64,000 nt of DNA from Sandarakinorhabdus limnophila DSM 17366 (lineage in GTDB: Bacteria; Pseudomonadota; Alphaproteobacteria; Sphingomonadales; Sphingomonadaceae): contig NZ_ATVO01000006.1 in NCBI RefSeq assembly GCF_000420765.1, positions 124,001 to 188,000 of the forward strand. The letters are read 5' to 3'. This document shows positions 24,729 to 33,725 of this stretch, piece after piece. Numbering within the stretch: position 1 is the first letter of the stretch; the number at the start of each line of letters is the position of its first letter. Below the pieces are notes generated by a model. The model made no database searches and had not been told where the DNA came from. It worked only from the letters and a program-made list of their open reading frames with translations. A program made the translations under genes and the position numbers.

Positions 24729-25231
24729 TGGCCGGCACGCTGAAGGACCATCTGGCCGAGGCACTGATCGGCCTGTTCGTGGTGCTGCTGGCGGCCGGAT
24801 TCGTCGCCTTTGCCTGGGCCCGGACGGGCGCTGGTGAAGGCAGCGATGGCGTCACGCTCACGGCGCGATTTCCCAATATCGGCGGCGTCACATTGGGCAC
24901 CGATGTGAAGGTCGCCGGCGTCAAGGTGGGCAAGGTGGTGGGGCTGGAACTTGATCCGACCAGCTATCAGGCCGTGCTGCGCCTGAGCGTTGATCGCGGG
25001 CTGAACCTGCCGATCGACAGCTCAGCCGCAGTCTCGTCCGAGGGTCTGCTCGGCGGCAATTATATCGCTCTGACGCCGGGGGCCGAAGCCGACATGCTGA
25101 AGGACGGTGGCGAGATCATCGAAACCTCGGGCGCGCCCGATCTGATGGGCCTGATCGGCAGTGTCGTGAACCGTTCCGGTGGCGATGCGCCGGCAAGCGA
25201 ACCTGCGGCCGCCAATGCCCCGGCCAAGTAA
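24728..25231 (+). CDS. mlaD: Lipid-asymmetry transporter subunit MlaD
   Basis: 167 residues. One N-terminal anchor (EALIGLFVVLLAAGFVAFAWA) and an MCE domain (VTLTARFPNIGGVTLGTDVKVAGVKVGKVV, read in parts, and GLLGGNYIALTPG). MlaD forms the hexameric periplasmic part of the Mla phospholipid transporter. The other mla genes are not adjacent, which is common in this group. It overlaps NDUFA12 by one base and the DUF2155 gene by 17. Confidence 0.95.
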   Translation: MAGTLKDHLAEALIGLFVVLLAAGFVAFAWARTGAGEGSDGVTLTARFPNIGGVTLGTDVKVAGVKVGKVVGLELDPTSYQAVLRLSVDRGLNLPIDSSAAVSSEGLLGGNYIALTPGAEADMLKDGGEIIETSGAPDLMGLIGSVVNRSGGDAPASEPAAANAPAK

Positions 25232-25757
25232 AGCGTTGGCGCTGGTCGCCGGCCTGATTGCGGGCGTTGCAATGGCGCAGGAAGCGCCGCCGGCCGCAGC
25301 GCCCGCCGCTGCACCACCCCCGGCCAAACCCGCCGCGCCGCGCGTCGCACAAGTCACCCCGGTCAAGGAGCGCGTGCTGGTCGTCGGCGCGCTGGCAAAG
25401 CGCACCGGCGAGACGCGCTTCCTCACCCTGAAGCCCGGGCAGTTCATCGATTTCGCCGGCATCCGCATCACGGCGCGCACCTGCGAGACGACGCCGCCGT
25501 GGGAATGGCCGAAATTGCAGGGCGCCTTCCTGCAGGTCGATGAGCGGCTGGCCGGGCAGGTGAAACGCGTGTTTTCCGGCTGGCTCTATGCCGAAAGCCC
25601 CAGCCTGAATGTCATGCAGCACCCGCGCTATGATGTCTGGCTCAAGAGCTGCACGATGCGCTTTCCCGACGGGCCTGCGCCGCGCACCGTGCCTTCATCG
25701 CCGGCGAAGAAATCGCCCGCCGCGCCCGAAAGCGCTGCTGCCAGCCTGCCGCGATAA
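25215..25757 (+). CDS. DUF2155 periplasmic protein
   Basis: 180 residues. A signal peptide (ALALVAGLIAGVAMAQ), a Pro/Ala linker and the DUF2155 domain with FLTLKPGQFIDFAGIRITAR, TCETTPPWEWPKLQGAFLQV, FSGWLYAESPSLNVMQHPRY and a final KSCTMRFP. Two cysteines (TCETT and KSCTM) may pair. The function is unknown; the gene is conserved next to NDUFA12 and aat in alphaproteobacteria. Its last ~43 codons overlap the convergent aat gene by 130 bases, in a low-complexity Pro/Ala/Ser tail. Confidence 0.9.
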   Translation: MPRPSKALALVAGLIAGVAMAQEAPPAAAPAAAPPPAKPAAPRVAQVTPVKERVLVVGALAKRTGETRFLTLKPGQFIDFAGIRITARTCETTPPWEWPKLQGAFLQVDERLAGQVKRVFSGWLYAESPSLNVMQHPRYDVWLKSCTMRFPDGPAPRTVPSSPAKKSPAAPESAAASLPR

Positions 25758-26317
25758 TCCTTCGCCGTTATTTCCACTGCGCCGAACCCGGCCAGATGGC
25801 TGGTGAGAAACTGCGTATCAAGCAGCCGGAACCCGCCCAGCCGCAGCCGCGTCACAAGGGCGGCTAGGCAGCATTTGCTGGCATCGCGAACCCGGGTGAA
25901 CATCGATTCGCCAAAGAACGCCGCGCCCAGCCGCACGCCATAGAGACCGCCAGCCAGCTCGCCATCGCTGGTCCACGCCTCCACGCTGTGCGCCTGGCCG
26001 CGTTCGTGCAGCGCCACATAGGCTTCGGCAATCAGTGGGTTGATCCACGTTTCGCTGCGGCCCGGCGCCGGTTCGGCACAGCCTTCCAGCACGGCGGCAA
26101 AGGCGCGATCGGCGGTGAAGCGGAAGCGTTGCTGCTTCAACGTCTTGGCCAGGCTTTTCGGCAGGTGAAACGCGTTCAGCGGCAGCACGCCCCGGCGGCG
26201 CGGCTCCACCCAGAACACATCGGTGCTGTCGGCACGTTCGGCCATCGGGAAGATGCCGCTGGCATAGGCGCGCAGCAGCATATCCGGATCGAGCCGATGG
26301 GTGAGCGGACGGGTCAC
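25628..26317 (-). CDS. aat: Leucyl/phenylalanyl-tRNA-protein transferase
   Basis: 229 residues. N-degron enzyme that adds Leu or Phe to N-terminal Arg/Lys of proteins. Signatures: LLRAYASGIFPMAE, FWVEPRRRGVLPLNAFHLPKSL, the WINPLIAEAYVALHERGQAHSVE block (in parts), GGLYGVRLGAAFFGESMF, and LLDTQFLTSHLAGFGAVEI. All core motifs lie before the region overlapping the DUF2155 gene. The C-terminal ~43 residues encoded in the overlap (FFAGDEGTVRGAGPSGKR) look family-atypical and may have grown by loss of a stop. Confidence 0.96.
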   Translation of the reverse strand: MTRPLTHRLDPDMLLRAYASGIFPMAERADSTDVFWVEPRRRGVLPLNAFHLPKSLAKTLKQQRFRFTADRAFAAVLEGCAEPAPGRSETWINPLIAEAYVALHERGQAHSVEAWTSDGELAGGLYGVRLGAAFFGESMFTRVRDASKCCLAALVTRLRLGGFRLLDTQFLTSHLAGFGAVEITAKDYRGRLAAALSGAAGDFFAGDEGTVRGAGPSGKRIVQLLSQTS

Positions 26318-26358
26318 GGGTTCAACATGCCCCGATCAGGCCCGCCCGAAAAGGAGCT

Positions 26359-27723
26359 TCAACCGGCCGCCGTCTCTTCGGCCGCCTTTTTGGCCAGCCA
26401 GCGTTCCAGCCACTTGATCGAATAATCGCCGTTCTGGAAATCCGGATCCTCGATCAGCGCCTGGTGCAGCGGGATCGTGGTCTTCGGGCCGTGGATGACG
26501 AATTCTTCCAACGCGCGGCGCAAGCGCATCAGGCACTCATCACGGTTGGCACCGTACACGATCAGCTTGGCGATCAGCGAATCATAATAAGGCGGGATGC
26601 GATAGCCGTCATACAGCGCCGAATCGACCCGCACGTGCAGGCCGCCGGGCTGGTGGAAATCGGTAACCCGGCCCGGTGACGGCGCAAACGTCTTCGAATC
26701 TTCGGCGTTGATCCTGCATTCGATGGCGTGGCCTTCGAATTTCACCTCGTCCTGGGTGACCGACAGCGGCAGGCCGGCAGCAACGCGGATCTGCTCGCGA
26801 ACCAGATCAAGCCCGGTGATGGCTTCGGTAACGGGATGTTCCACCTGCAGGCGGGTGTTCATCTCGATGAAGAAGAACTCGCCGTTTTCCCAAAGGAATT
26901 CGATGGTGCCGGCGCCGCGATATTTCAGCTTGGAAATCGCTTCACGCACCACTTCGCCCATGCGCGCCCGCTCGGCGGCGTTGAGCGCCGGCGAAGGGGC
27001 TTCTTCCAGCACCTTCTGGTGGCGGCGCTGCAACGAACAATCGCGTTCGCCCAGATGGACGGCGCCGCCATGGCCATCGCCAAACACCTGGAATTCGATG
27101 TGGCGCGGCTCGGAAAGATACTTCTCGATATAGACGGTGTCGTCGCCAAAGGCGGCCTTGGCCTCGGATTTGGCCTGGCTCACCAGCGAGGGCAGGCTGG
27201 CGGCATCGGGGATCACCTTCATGCCACGGCCGCCGCCGCCCGAAGCGGCCTTCACCAGCACCGGGTAACCGATGATTTCGGCCACCGCGAGCGCTTCTTC
27301 CATGGTTTCGATCGGGCCATCGCTGCCCGGCACCAGCGGCAAACCCAGCAGGGCAGCGGTGCGCTTGGCTTCAACCTTGTCGCCCATCTTGCGGATATGT
27401 TCCGGATCCGGGCCGATCCAGGTGATGCGATGTTCCTGCACGATTTCGGCAAAACGCGCGTTTTCGGACAGGAAACCATAGCCGGGGTGGATGGCATCGG
27501 CCTGGGCAATTTCTGCCGCCGAAATGATCGCCGGGATGTTCAGATAGCTGTCCGTCGCCGACGGCGGGCCAATGCAGATGGCTTCATCGGCCAACCGCAC
27601 GTGCATGGCATCAGCGTCGGCGGTGGAGTGCACCGCCACGGTTCGGATACCCATTTCGCGGCAGGCACGGTGGACGCGCAGCGCGATTTCGCCCCGGTTG
27701 GCGATCAGGACCTTCTTGAACAT
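26359..27723 (-). CDS. accC: Acetyl-CoA carboxylase biotin carboxylase subunit
   Basis: 454 residues. ATP-grasp biotin carboxylase: FKKVLIANRGEIALRVHRA start, HPGYGFLSENARFAE, the glycine loop KAASGGGGRGMKVI, and the active-site EMNTRLQVEHPVTE. It carboxylates biotin on AccB in the first committed step of fatty-acid synthesis. ATG 27723 gives the canonical MFKKVLIANRG start; a TTG at 27741 is unlikely. It follows accB after 10 bases. Confidence 0.97.
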   Translation of the reverse strand: MFKKVLIANRGEIALRVHRACREMGIRTVAVHSTADADAMHVRLADEAICIGPPSATDSYLNIPAIISAAEIAQADAIHPGYGFLSENARFAEIVQEHRITWIGPDPEHIRKMGDKVEAKRTAALLGLPLVPGSDGPIETMEEALAVAEIIGYPVLVKAASGGGGRGMKVIPDAASLPSLVSQAKSEAKAAFGDDTVYIEKYLSEPRHIEFQVFGDGHGGAVHLGERDCSLQRRHQKVLEEAPSPALNAAERARMGEVVREAISKLKYRGAGTIEFLWENGEFFFIEMNTRLQVEHPVTEAITGLDLVREQIRVAAGLPLSVTQDEVKFEGHAIECRINAEDSKTFAPSPGRVTDFHQPGGLHVRVDSALYDGYRIPPYYDSLIAKLIVYGANRDECLMRLRRALEEFVIHGPKTTIPLHQALIEDPDFQNGDYSIKWLERWLAKKAAEETAAG

Positions 27724-27733
27724 CGGCGCCGGC

Positions 27734-28246
27734 TTACTCAATAATCACCAGCGGCTGGTCATATTCCACCGGCTGCTCATTGTTCACCAAGATGGCCTTC
27801 ACCACGCCGGCCTTGGGCGCGGTGATCGGGTTCATCACCTTCATGGCTTCGATGATCAGCAGCGTGGCGCCGGCGGCGACGGTGGCACCTTCGGTGATGA
27901 AGGCCGGCGCACCCGGTTCCGGGGTGAGATAGGCTGTGCCGACGATCGGCGATTTTACCAAGCCGGGGTGGTTGCGCACGTCATCGCCACCAGAGGGTGC
28001 AGAAGCCGTGGCAGCCGCAGCCGGCGGCGGTGCGGGCCAGCCGCCCGCCGGCGGGGCCGGAGCGTAACTGGCAGGGCCAGCGGCCATGGTGACAGCGGCC
28101 GCAGTGCGGGCGACGCGGATGGTCCGATCCCCGTCCTTCACTTCGATTTCGGTCAGATTGCTGGCGTCCAGCAGTTCGGCCAGTTCACGCACCAGGCCGG
28201 TATCGACCACGATTCCCCCAACCACTGAAGTTTTGCTGTCAGACAT
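27734..28246 (-). CDS. accB: Biotin carboxyl carrier protein of acetyl-CoA carboxylase
   Basis: 170 residues. An N-terminal domain ([20 protein letters not shown]), a Pro/Ala linker, and the biotinyl domain with the biotin lysine in [32 protein letters not shown] is the preceding strand region with the thumb. ATG 28246 begins [11 protein letters not shown]; no family homology is visible further upstream in the open frame. Forms an operon with accC and probably aroQ. Confidence 0.97.
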   Translation of the reverse strand: MSDSKTSVVGGIVVDTGLVRELAELLDASNLTEIEVKDGDRTIRVARTAAAVTMAAGPASYAPAPPAGGWPAPPPAAAATASAPSGGDDVRNHPGLVKSPIVGTAYLTPEPGAPAFITEGATVAAGATLLIIEAMKVMNPITAPKAGVVKAILVNNEQPVEYDQPLVIIE

Positions 28247-28281
28247 GATGGTCCCGTCTCTTGCCCCCAATGAAGCCCGGC

Positions 28282-28728
28282 TTACTGCCGTAAAGCAGCC
28301 GCCGCGTCCAGCGCCAGCGTGTAAGACGCCGCGCCGAAGCCCGAAATCGTGCCTTTCGCCGCACGTGCCACAAAGCTGGTGTGGCGAAATTCCTCGCGCG
28401 CGTGGGGATTGGAAAGATGCACCTCGATCACCGGCACGGCGATGCCCTTGATCGCATCGTGAATGGCGACCGACGTGTGGGTGAGCGCCCCTGCGTTCAG
28501 CAGCACCGCCAGCGCACCGCGCGCACCGGCTTCGTGCAGCCAATCGACGATATGGCCTTCATGGTTGGACTGGCGGACATCGAGCGCTAGGCCCAGCGCG
28601 GCGGCCTGCGCTTCCAGCCGCTCGGCAATATCATCCAGCGTGTCATGGCCATAGATATGCGGTTCGCGGCTGCCCAGCAGGTTCAGGTTGGGGCCGTTCA
28701 GCACCATCACGAGTGGTTGGTCGGTCAT
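28282..28728 (-). CDS. aroQ: Type II 3-dehydroquinate dehydratase
   Basis: 148 residues. Third step of the shikimate pathway. Motifs: [19 protein letters not shown] with the catalytic Tyr, [30 protein letters not shown] and [19 protein letters not shown] with the general-acid His. Length is typical. ATG 28728 directly follows an in-frame GTG at 28731; either may be used. The order aroQ-accB-accC is common in alphaproteobacteria. Confidence 0.97.
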   Translation of the reverse strand: MTDQPLVMVLNGPNLNLLGSREPHIYGHDTLDDIAERLEAQAAALGLALDVRQSNHEGHIVDWLHEAGARGALAVLLNAGALTHTSVAIHDAIKGIAVPVIEVHLSNPHAREEFRHTSFVARAAKGTISGFGAASYTLALDAAAALRQ

Positions 28729-28824
28729 CACCCATCAAAACCATGAACCGCGCCAATTGCCAAGCGCGGCTTGCTCCCCGCCGCGGATTGGGCGATGCTG
28801 CAAGGCAACAAAGGGGGCCAACCC

Positions 28825-29514
28825 ATGAAGATCATAATCGGCAATCGCACCTATTCCAGCTGGTCTCTGCGCGGCTGGCTGGCCGCCAAACAGTCGCTGC
28901 TGCCGTTCGAAACCGAACTGCGGGTGATGGATTCGCCCGAGTGGATCAGCGGCGAAGCCAAGGCCGACATGCCATCGGGCAAGGTGCCGGTACTGTGGGA
29001 TCATGGCGAAGCGATCTGGGATTCGATGGCGATCCTGATGTACCTGGCTGACAAGGCCGGGCACGACCGCTTCTGGCCGCGCGACATGCACGCGCGTGGC
29101 CTCGCCTATGCGATGTGCGCCGAAATGCATTCGGGCTTTGCCCCGCTGCGCAGCGCCTGCCCGATGGATCTGCAGCATCATGCACCAGGCTTCGTGGCCG
29201 CTGCCGACGTGCTGGCCGACGTGCGCCGCCTCGAAAGCCTGTGGGAAGAAGCGCTCACACGCTTCGGCGAAGAAACCGGTGAGCCGTGGCTCTTCGGCCG
29301 TTTTGGCGCGGCTGACATCATGTTTGCCCCCACCTGCACCCGGATCAACACCTATCATCTGCCGGTCAGCGCCAGGATCCAAGCCTATATCGATCGCGTG
29401 CTGGCCCACCCGTTCATGGTGGAGTGGCGCGACGAGGCGATGAAAGAGGATTTCCCCTTCACCCGCTATCCCATCCCCGGCAAGATCAAGATCACAGCGG
29501 AGACGCGCGCATGA
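28825..29514 (+). CDS. Glutathione S-transferase family protein
   Basis: 229 residues. N-terminal thioredoxin-like domain with the early active-site serines in GNRTYSSWSLRGWLAAKQ, the cis-proline GKVPVLWD and the Asp-Ser-Met glutathione contact in IWDSMAILMYLAD. The all-helical C-terminal domain ends with LAHPFMVEWRDEAMKED. The YSSWSLRGWL start places it with the bacterial zeta/maleylacetoacetate-isomerase-like group of unknown substrate. Its stop overlaps the DUF1499 gene by 4 bases. Confidence 0.92.
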   Translation: MKIIIGNRTYSSWSLRGWLAAKQSLLPFETELRVMDSPEWISGEAKADMPSGKVPVLWDHGEAIWDSMAILMYLADKAGHDRFWPRDMHARGLAYAMCAEMHSGFAPLRSACPMDLQHHAPGFVAAADVLADVRRLESLWEEALTRFGEETGEPWLFGRFGAADIMFAPTCTRINTYHLPVSARIQAYIDRVLAHPFMVEWRDEAMKEDFPFTRYPIPGKIKITAETRA

Positions 29515-30221
29515 ACCCCGCCAACATTGCCCGTGCCACGCTGGTGGCCGCCGTGCTGATGCTGGCCGCCGGGCCACTGCACCGCTTTGGCGTGATCGGC
29601 TGGCAAGCCTCCTTGGGGCTGTTCGTGGCCGCCGCGCTGCTGGCCGGCATCGGCGCCTGCTGGTGCCTGTATCAACTGCTGCGCCGGCGTGGCGGCACCG
29701 TGACAGTGATTGCGGCGGCGGCCGGTTTTGCCGCTGTTGCCGTGCCGATCGCCGTGGTGATCAACGCCGGAGACAAGCCGCCGATCAACGATATCAGCAC
29801 CGATACCACCACCCCGCCGCCGTTCCAGGCCATCGATGCCACCCTGCGCGGCGCTGATGCCAGCCCAATCGAGTACAACCCGGCCTTCGCCCCGCAACAG
29901 GAACGCGCCTATCCCGATGTGCGTCCGCTCGATCTGCCGGTTGAACAGGGCAAGGCCTTCGATGTGGCGTTGGCCGCCTGCGAAAAGGATTGGCAGATCA
30001 TCCTGGCCGATCGCGCCGCCGGCCGCATCGAAGCGGTGGAACGCAGCCTGTGGTGGGGCTATCGCGATGATATCGTCATCCGCCTCACCGCCACGCCCAC
30101 CGGCACCCGCGTCGATATGCGCTCCAAGTCGCGCGTCGGCGAAAGCGATCTCGGCGCCAACGCGCGGCGCATTGCCGCCTATCTTGACCGGGTGGCCACG
30201 GAAATGCGCAAAGCCGGGTGA
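29511..30221 (+). CDS. DUF1499 membrane protein
   Basis: 236 residues. Three membrane segments at the N-terminus (ATLVAAVLMLAAGPL, SLGLFVAAALLAGIGACWCLY, VIAAAAGFAAVAVPIAVVI). The DUF1499 domain follows: INDISTDTTTPPPFQAID, RAYPDVRPLDLPVEQGKAF and a C-terminal DIVIRLTATPTGTRVDMRSKSR (in parts). Function unknown. The ATGA overlap with the GST gene and one-base overlap with dapE point to a three-gene operon. Confidence 0.9.
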   Translation: MNPANIARATLVAAVLMLAAGPLHRFGVIGWQASLGLFVAAALLAGIGACWCLYQLLRRRGGTVTVIAAAAGFAAVAVPIAVVINAGDKPPINDISTDTTTPPPFQAIDATLRGADASPIEYNPAFAPQQERAYPDVRPLDLPVEQGKAFDVALAACEKDWQIILADRAAGRIEAVERSLWWGYRDDIVIRLTATPTGTRVDMRSKSRVGESDLGANARRIAAYLDRVATEMRKAG

Positions 30222-31366
30222 TGAACGCACCTGATCCTGTTGCCCTCACCCAAGACCTGATCCGCTGTCCCAGCGTCACGCCGGCCGATGAAGGCGCGCT
30301 GGACGTGCTGGAACGGGCGCTGGCCGGGCTGGGCTTTGCCTGCACCCGCCTGCCCTTCGGCCACGAACCCGATGGCCCGGTGGATAATCTCTTCGCCACG
30401 CTGGCCGGGGGGCCCGGCCCGCATTTCGCCTTTGCCGGCCACAGCGACGTGGTGCCGGCTGGCGATCTGGCTGGTTGGAGCGAGGATCCGTTTGCCGCCG
30501 AAGTGAAAGATGGCTTCATCGTCGGCCGCGGCGCTGCCGACATGAAGGGCGCATTGGCTGCCATGATCGCCGCCACCGCCCGTCATCTTGGCCGTGGGCC
30601 GCTGGTGGGCCGCCTCAGCTTCATCATCACCGGCGACGAGGAAGGCCCTGCCACCTTCGGCACCACCATGATGCTGGACTGGATGGAAGCCCACGGCCTG
30701 GTGCCCGATCTCTGCCTTGTTGGCGAACCGACGTCGCAGCAAGAGCTGGGCGACATGATGAAGATCGGCCGGCGCGGCAGCCTCAACGCGTGGATCACCG
30801 TGAACGGCGCGCAGGGCCATGTCGGCTACCCGCACATGGCGGACAACCCGATCACGCGGCTGGTGGCCATCGTGGCTGAACTGAAAGCGCGGGTGCTGGA
30901 CGAAGGCAACGACTGGTTCCAGGCCTCCAACCTTGAAATCACCGATCTGGCGGTCGGCAATCCCGCCACCAACCTGATCCCGGCCCAGGCCCGCGCCCGG
31001 CTCAACATCCGGTTCAACAATGAGCACACAGGCGCGTCCCTCTCCGAATGGATTCGCGCCGCCGTTGCCGCCCATGCGCCGGCGTCGCACGTCGAGATCA
31101 AGATTTCCGGCGAGGCCTTCCTCACCGAACCCGGCGCGCTGTCCTCTCTGGTCAGCGCTGCGATCACCGATGTCACCGGCCTCACGCCCGATCTCTCCAC
31201 CACTGGCGGCACATCGGATGCCCGCTTCATCCGCCGCCTGTGCCCGGTGGTCGAATTCGGCCTGCCCGGCCAGAGCATGCACAAGGTGGACGAGCACGCC
31301 GCCGTCGCCGACGTGACCGGGCTGACGTCGATCTACGAGGCCGTGCTGGCGCGGGCGCTGGCCTAA
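30221..31366 (+). CDS. dapE: Succinyl-diaminopimelate desuccinylase
   Basis: 381 residues. M20-family zinc enzyme of lysine/peptidoglycan diaminopimelate synthesis. Zinc and catalytic residues are in FAGHSDVVPAGD, GRGAADMKGALAAM, the ITGDEEGPATFGT catalytic Glu, and the C-terminal GQSMHKVDEHAAVAD His. QGHVGYPHMADNP is the dimer-domain histidine motif specific to DapE. ATG 30221 shares a base with the preceding stop. Its end overlaps the convergent peroxidase gene by 4 bases. Confidence 0.97.
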   Translation: MNAPDPVALTQDLIRCPSVTPADEGALDVLERALAGLGFACTRLPFGHEPDGPVDNLFATLAGGPGPHFAFAGHSDVVPAGDLAGWSEDPFAAEVKDGFIVGRGAADMKGALAAMIAATARHLGRGPLVGRLSFIITGDEEGPATFGTTMMLDWMEAHGLVPDLCLVGEPTSQQELGDMMKIGRRGSLNAWITVNGAQGHVGYPHMADNPITRLVAIVAELKARVLDEGNDWFQASNLEITDLAVGNPATNLIPAQARARLNIRFNNEHTGASLSEWIRAAVAAHAPASHVEIKISGEAFLTEPGALSSLVSAAITDVTGLTPDLSTTGGTSDARFIRRLCPVVEFGLPGQSMHKVDEHAAVADVTGLTSIYEAVLARALA

Positions 31367-32934
31367 GCCCGCTTCCACTCCTTGCGGGTCATCCCGACAA
31401 ACGCATTGCCCAGCCCCTTGGCGTTGCGATCAACAATATCGCTCAGGCGCTTGGTCTGTTCGATCACGGCGATGCCCTCTTCGGTGAAGGCCAGCCGCTT
31501 GTTGGCCGGGTTGCCCCACACATGTTCGGACAATAGCGGGTTGGTCAGCGCCTGGGAAAAGGCGTCCATCGCCACCATGGATGACACGAGTTCGGGCAGC
31601 GGCCCGTTCTTCTCAACCCGCTCGGCAAACAGGCCGATATAATATTCGACATTGTTCACGTCGCCATACAGGCCCTCCAGCCGCTTCGCCAAGGCCGACA
31701 GCCGCGCCTGTTCGGCCGGCGTGTCGCTGCTGCCCACGATGGCGGCAAAGTTGCGCGCCGGTTCCATGCCCATTACCAGGCGATAATCATTGTAACTGGC
31801 GACATTGTTGATCCGCGCCTGATTGATGGCGCCGGTTTCGGCAAACATCATGAAGCTGGCGGCATTTTCCAGGCCCAGCGTGGCGGTCCGGTTGGCCGAG
31901 GTGTTAACGAAGCTCTGCGCCAGCCCGCTGCCGATCAGCAGGCTGTTGTTGAGCAGGGTGGAATTGCCCGGATGCGCCTTGTCCCCCCAGGTGACATTTT
32001 CCATCACCAGCCCGTGCCAGCGATAGAGCAGGCTGAATTCCACTGTCATCCAGTTGGGCCGGTTCCACTTCGCCCGCCACGCCACCTTGGGATCGGCCTG
32101 CAGCGGAAATTCGGTGGTGTTGATATGGTTGATATATTCTTCCACCACGATCTTGATGAACATCACGATCACGATGTTGCGCGCGGTTTCGAACAGGCGA
32201 TCATCATCCCACGTCGGGTTCTTCGCCGCCAGCTGGCCTGCCAGCCGGTTGTGTTCGCGCAGGAACAGCGTGTTCATCATCGCCGTCTGCGGCACGGCGT
32301 TGACCCGGTCCCCACCCACTGCAAACAGCGTCGCCTTGCCGGCCGGCGTGACGTTCTTCAGGCCCAGCGGCAGATCGAGAATGGCAAATTCCGGCTTCAC
32401 ATTGCCATCGGCGCCAAACAGGAAGGGCGAGAATTCCTCGCCGTTGATCACCTGGCTTTTCAGCCGGCCACCGGTGCCGGCCCGCAGCGCCCGCGTCTGC
32501 GCTTCGGTGCGACCGTAGAGCGGCGACAGATCAATCTCGTGGTTCGATGTCGTGCGGCGCCGATCTTCCTTGTCATCATCATTGTGCAGCATGGTGCGGA
32601 TGAAGCCATCGGTGAGATATTGCGCAAAGGCCGGGAACAGCCCGGTGGATTTCGGGCACAGCCGCTGGTTGACGCCGGGCGGCCGCGCAAACAGCGCCGC
32701 GGTGGCCTGCAATGGCGGCCGGCTGGTGCCGATGCCCTGTCCGGTCGTGGGCTTGGCCGGCAGCAGCCGCGCGTTGTAGGTGCGATCGGTGAGACCGGAC
32801 CAGCTGATATAATCATGTTTGGTGGACCACGGGTGCGGCCGGTTGCGGCACACATTCACCGTGCGGTCGATGACAAGGCGATTAACCTCGTCATCCAGAT
32901 CAAGCGCATTCAGCGCCTTGGTCACAATCGACAA
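31363..32934 (-). CDS. Cyclooxygenase-like animal haem peroxidase family protein
   Basis: 523 residues. By eye it follows the catalytic domain of prostaglandin synthases for most of its length: FLREHNR (224-230), KIVVEEYINHI, FSLLYRWH with Tyr304 and His307 at the places of the COX Tyr385 radical site and proximal haem ligand His388, SYNDYRLVMGMEP, and AFSQALTN with Ser460 at the aspirin-serine position. The distal segment reads FAQYLTD: the Gln is kept (Gln105) but the distal His is Asp109. No signal peptide, EGF domain or anchor. Peroxidase activity may be weak while fatty-acid oxygenase chemistry remains possible. The first start is a TTG without a clear ribosome site, so the N-terminus is uncertain. 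Confidence 0.88.
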   Translation of the reverse strand: MSIVTKALNALDLDDEVNRLVIDRTVNVCRNRPHPWSTKHDYISWSGLTDRTYNARLLPAKPTTGQGIGTSRPPLQATAALFARPPGVNQRLCPKSTGLFPAFAQYLTDGFIRTMLHNDDDKEDRRRTTSNHEIDLSPLYGRTEAQTRALRAGTGGRLKSQVINGEEFSPFLFGADGNVKPEFAILDLPLGLKNVTPAGKATLFAVGGDRVNAVPQTAMMNTLFLREHNRLAGQLAAKNPTWDDDRLFETARNIVIVMFIKIVVEEYINHINTTEFPLQADPKVAWRAKWNRPNWMTVEFSLLYRWHGLVMENVTWGDKAHPGNSTLLNNSLLIGSGLAQSFVNTSANRTATLGLENAASFMMFAETGAINQARINNVASYNDYRLVMGMEPARNFAAIVGSSDTPAEQARLSALAKRLEGLYGDVNNVEYYIGLFAERVEKNGPLPELVSSMVAMDAFSQALTNPLLSEHVWGNPANKRLAFTEEGIAVIEQTKRLSDIVDRNAKGLGNAFVGMTRKEWKRA

Positions 32935-32993
32935 TAAAGATATGGCCGTAGCTCCCCCCGGAAGGATACGACCCTGACCATGAGGCTAGCAGG

Positions 32994-33725
32994 TCAGCGC
33001 CCGCTTGTCATGCCGCCTGATTGACCTTCGTTGTAGCGCGCTTCCAGGAACTTGCCCTGCACGCGCAGGCCGTCGCGGTCGCTTTCAGCCAGCGTGGCCG
33101 AGGCACGGGCGAGTTCGGCTTCCACCGTTTTCAGGCCATCCACCACCGTGGCTTCCGGCGTGCGGCCGTCGTGCTCCACCAGGCCGGTGCGTTGCAGCGG
33201 CGGGATGCGGGTATAACGGTCCACCAGTTCGGGGAGATGATTGCCAAGCAGACGGCCAATGTCCTGCGCCACCGGATGATCGGCCGGCACACGTGCCAAC
33301 TGTTTTTCCAGCGCCGCCAGTTGCACGGCGATGCCATCCAGTTGCGGCGCAGCGAGGCGCGGCAGCTGTTTGCGCTGGCGATCGAGGAACGCCTCGGTGA
33401 TGGCCGGAAGTTCGGCGGGCGGCGCCTTGTCGATATCATCAACGTCCGGGCCACCGACGGGCAGCAGCATGCCGGCAATGCCCGCCATCGGCAGCAGCAG
33501 GAACGAGACAATGAACAGCCCGATACCCATGCCGCCCGCCGTCCAGCCATAGACGATCAGCGCCGCCAGCATCGCGGCAAACGCCGCCATACCGCGCGTG
33601 ACTCTTGTGGCCATGTTGGCCTTGCGCTTTTCCCAACGCCGGCTGCGCGCCATCTGCATGGCTTCGGCCCGCGCCAGGCGGCGGCGGCGGACTTCAGCTT
33701 CGTCGAACGGTGCGCCGCTTGCCAT
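32994..33725 (-). CDS. XpaC-like membrane protein paired with TelA
   Basis: 243 residues. A basic N-terminus (RRRRLARAEAMQMARSRRW) precedes two membrane helices (GMAAFAAMLAALIVYGW and GIGLFIVSFLLLPMAGIAG), then a soluble helical domain (LPAITEAFLDRQRKQLPRL, PPLQRTGLVEHDGRTPEATV). The layout and position next to telA match the XpaC / 5-bromo-4-chloroindolyl phosphate hydrolysis family, whose true function is unclear. One base separates its start codon from the end of telA upstream, so both belong to one transcript. Confidence 0.72.
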   Translation of the reverse strand: MASGAPFDEAEVRRRRLARAEAMQMARSRRWEKRKANMATRVTRGMAAFAAMLAALIVYGWTAGGMGIGLFIVSFLLLPMAGIAGMLLPVGGPDVDDIDKAPPAELPAITEAFLDRQRKQLPRLAAPQLDGIAVQLAALEKQLARVPADHPVAQDIGRLLGNHLPELVDRYTRIPPLQRTGLVEHDGRTPEATVVDGLKTVEAELARASATLAESDRDGLRVQGKFLEARYNEGQSGGMTSGR

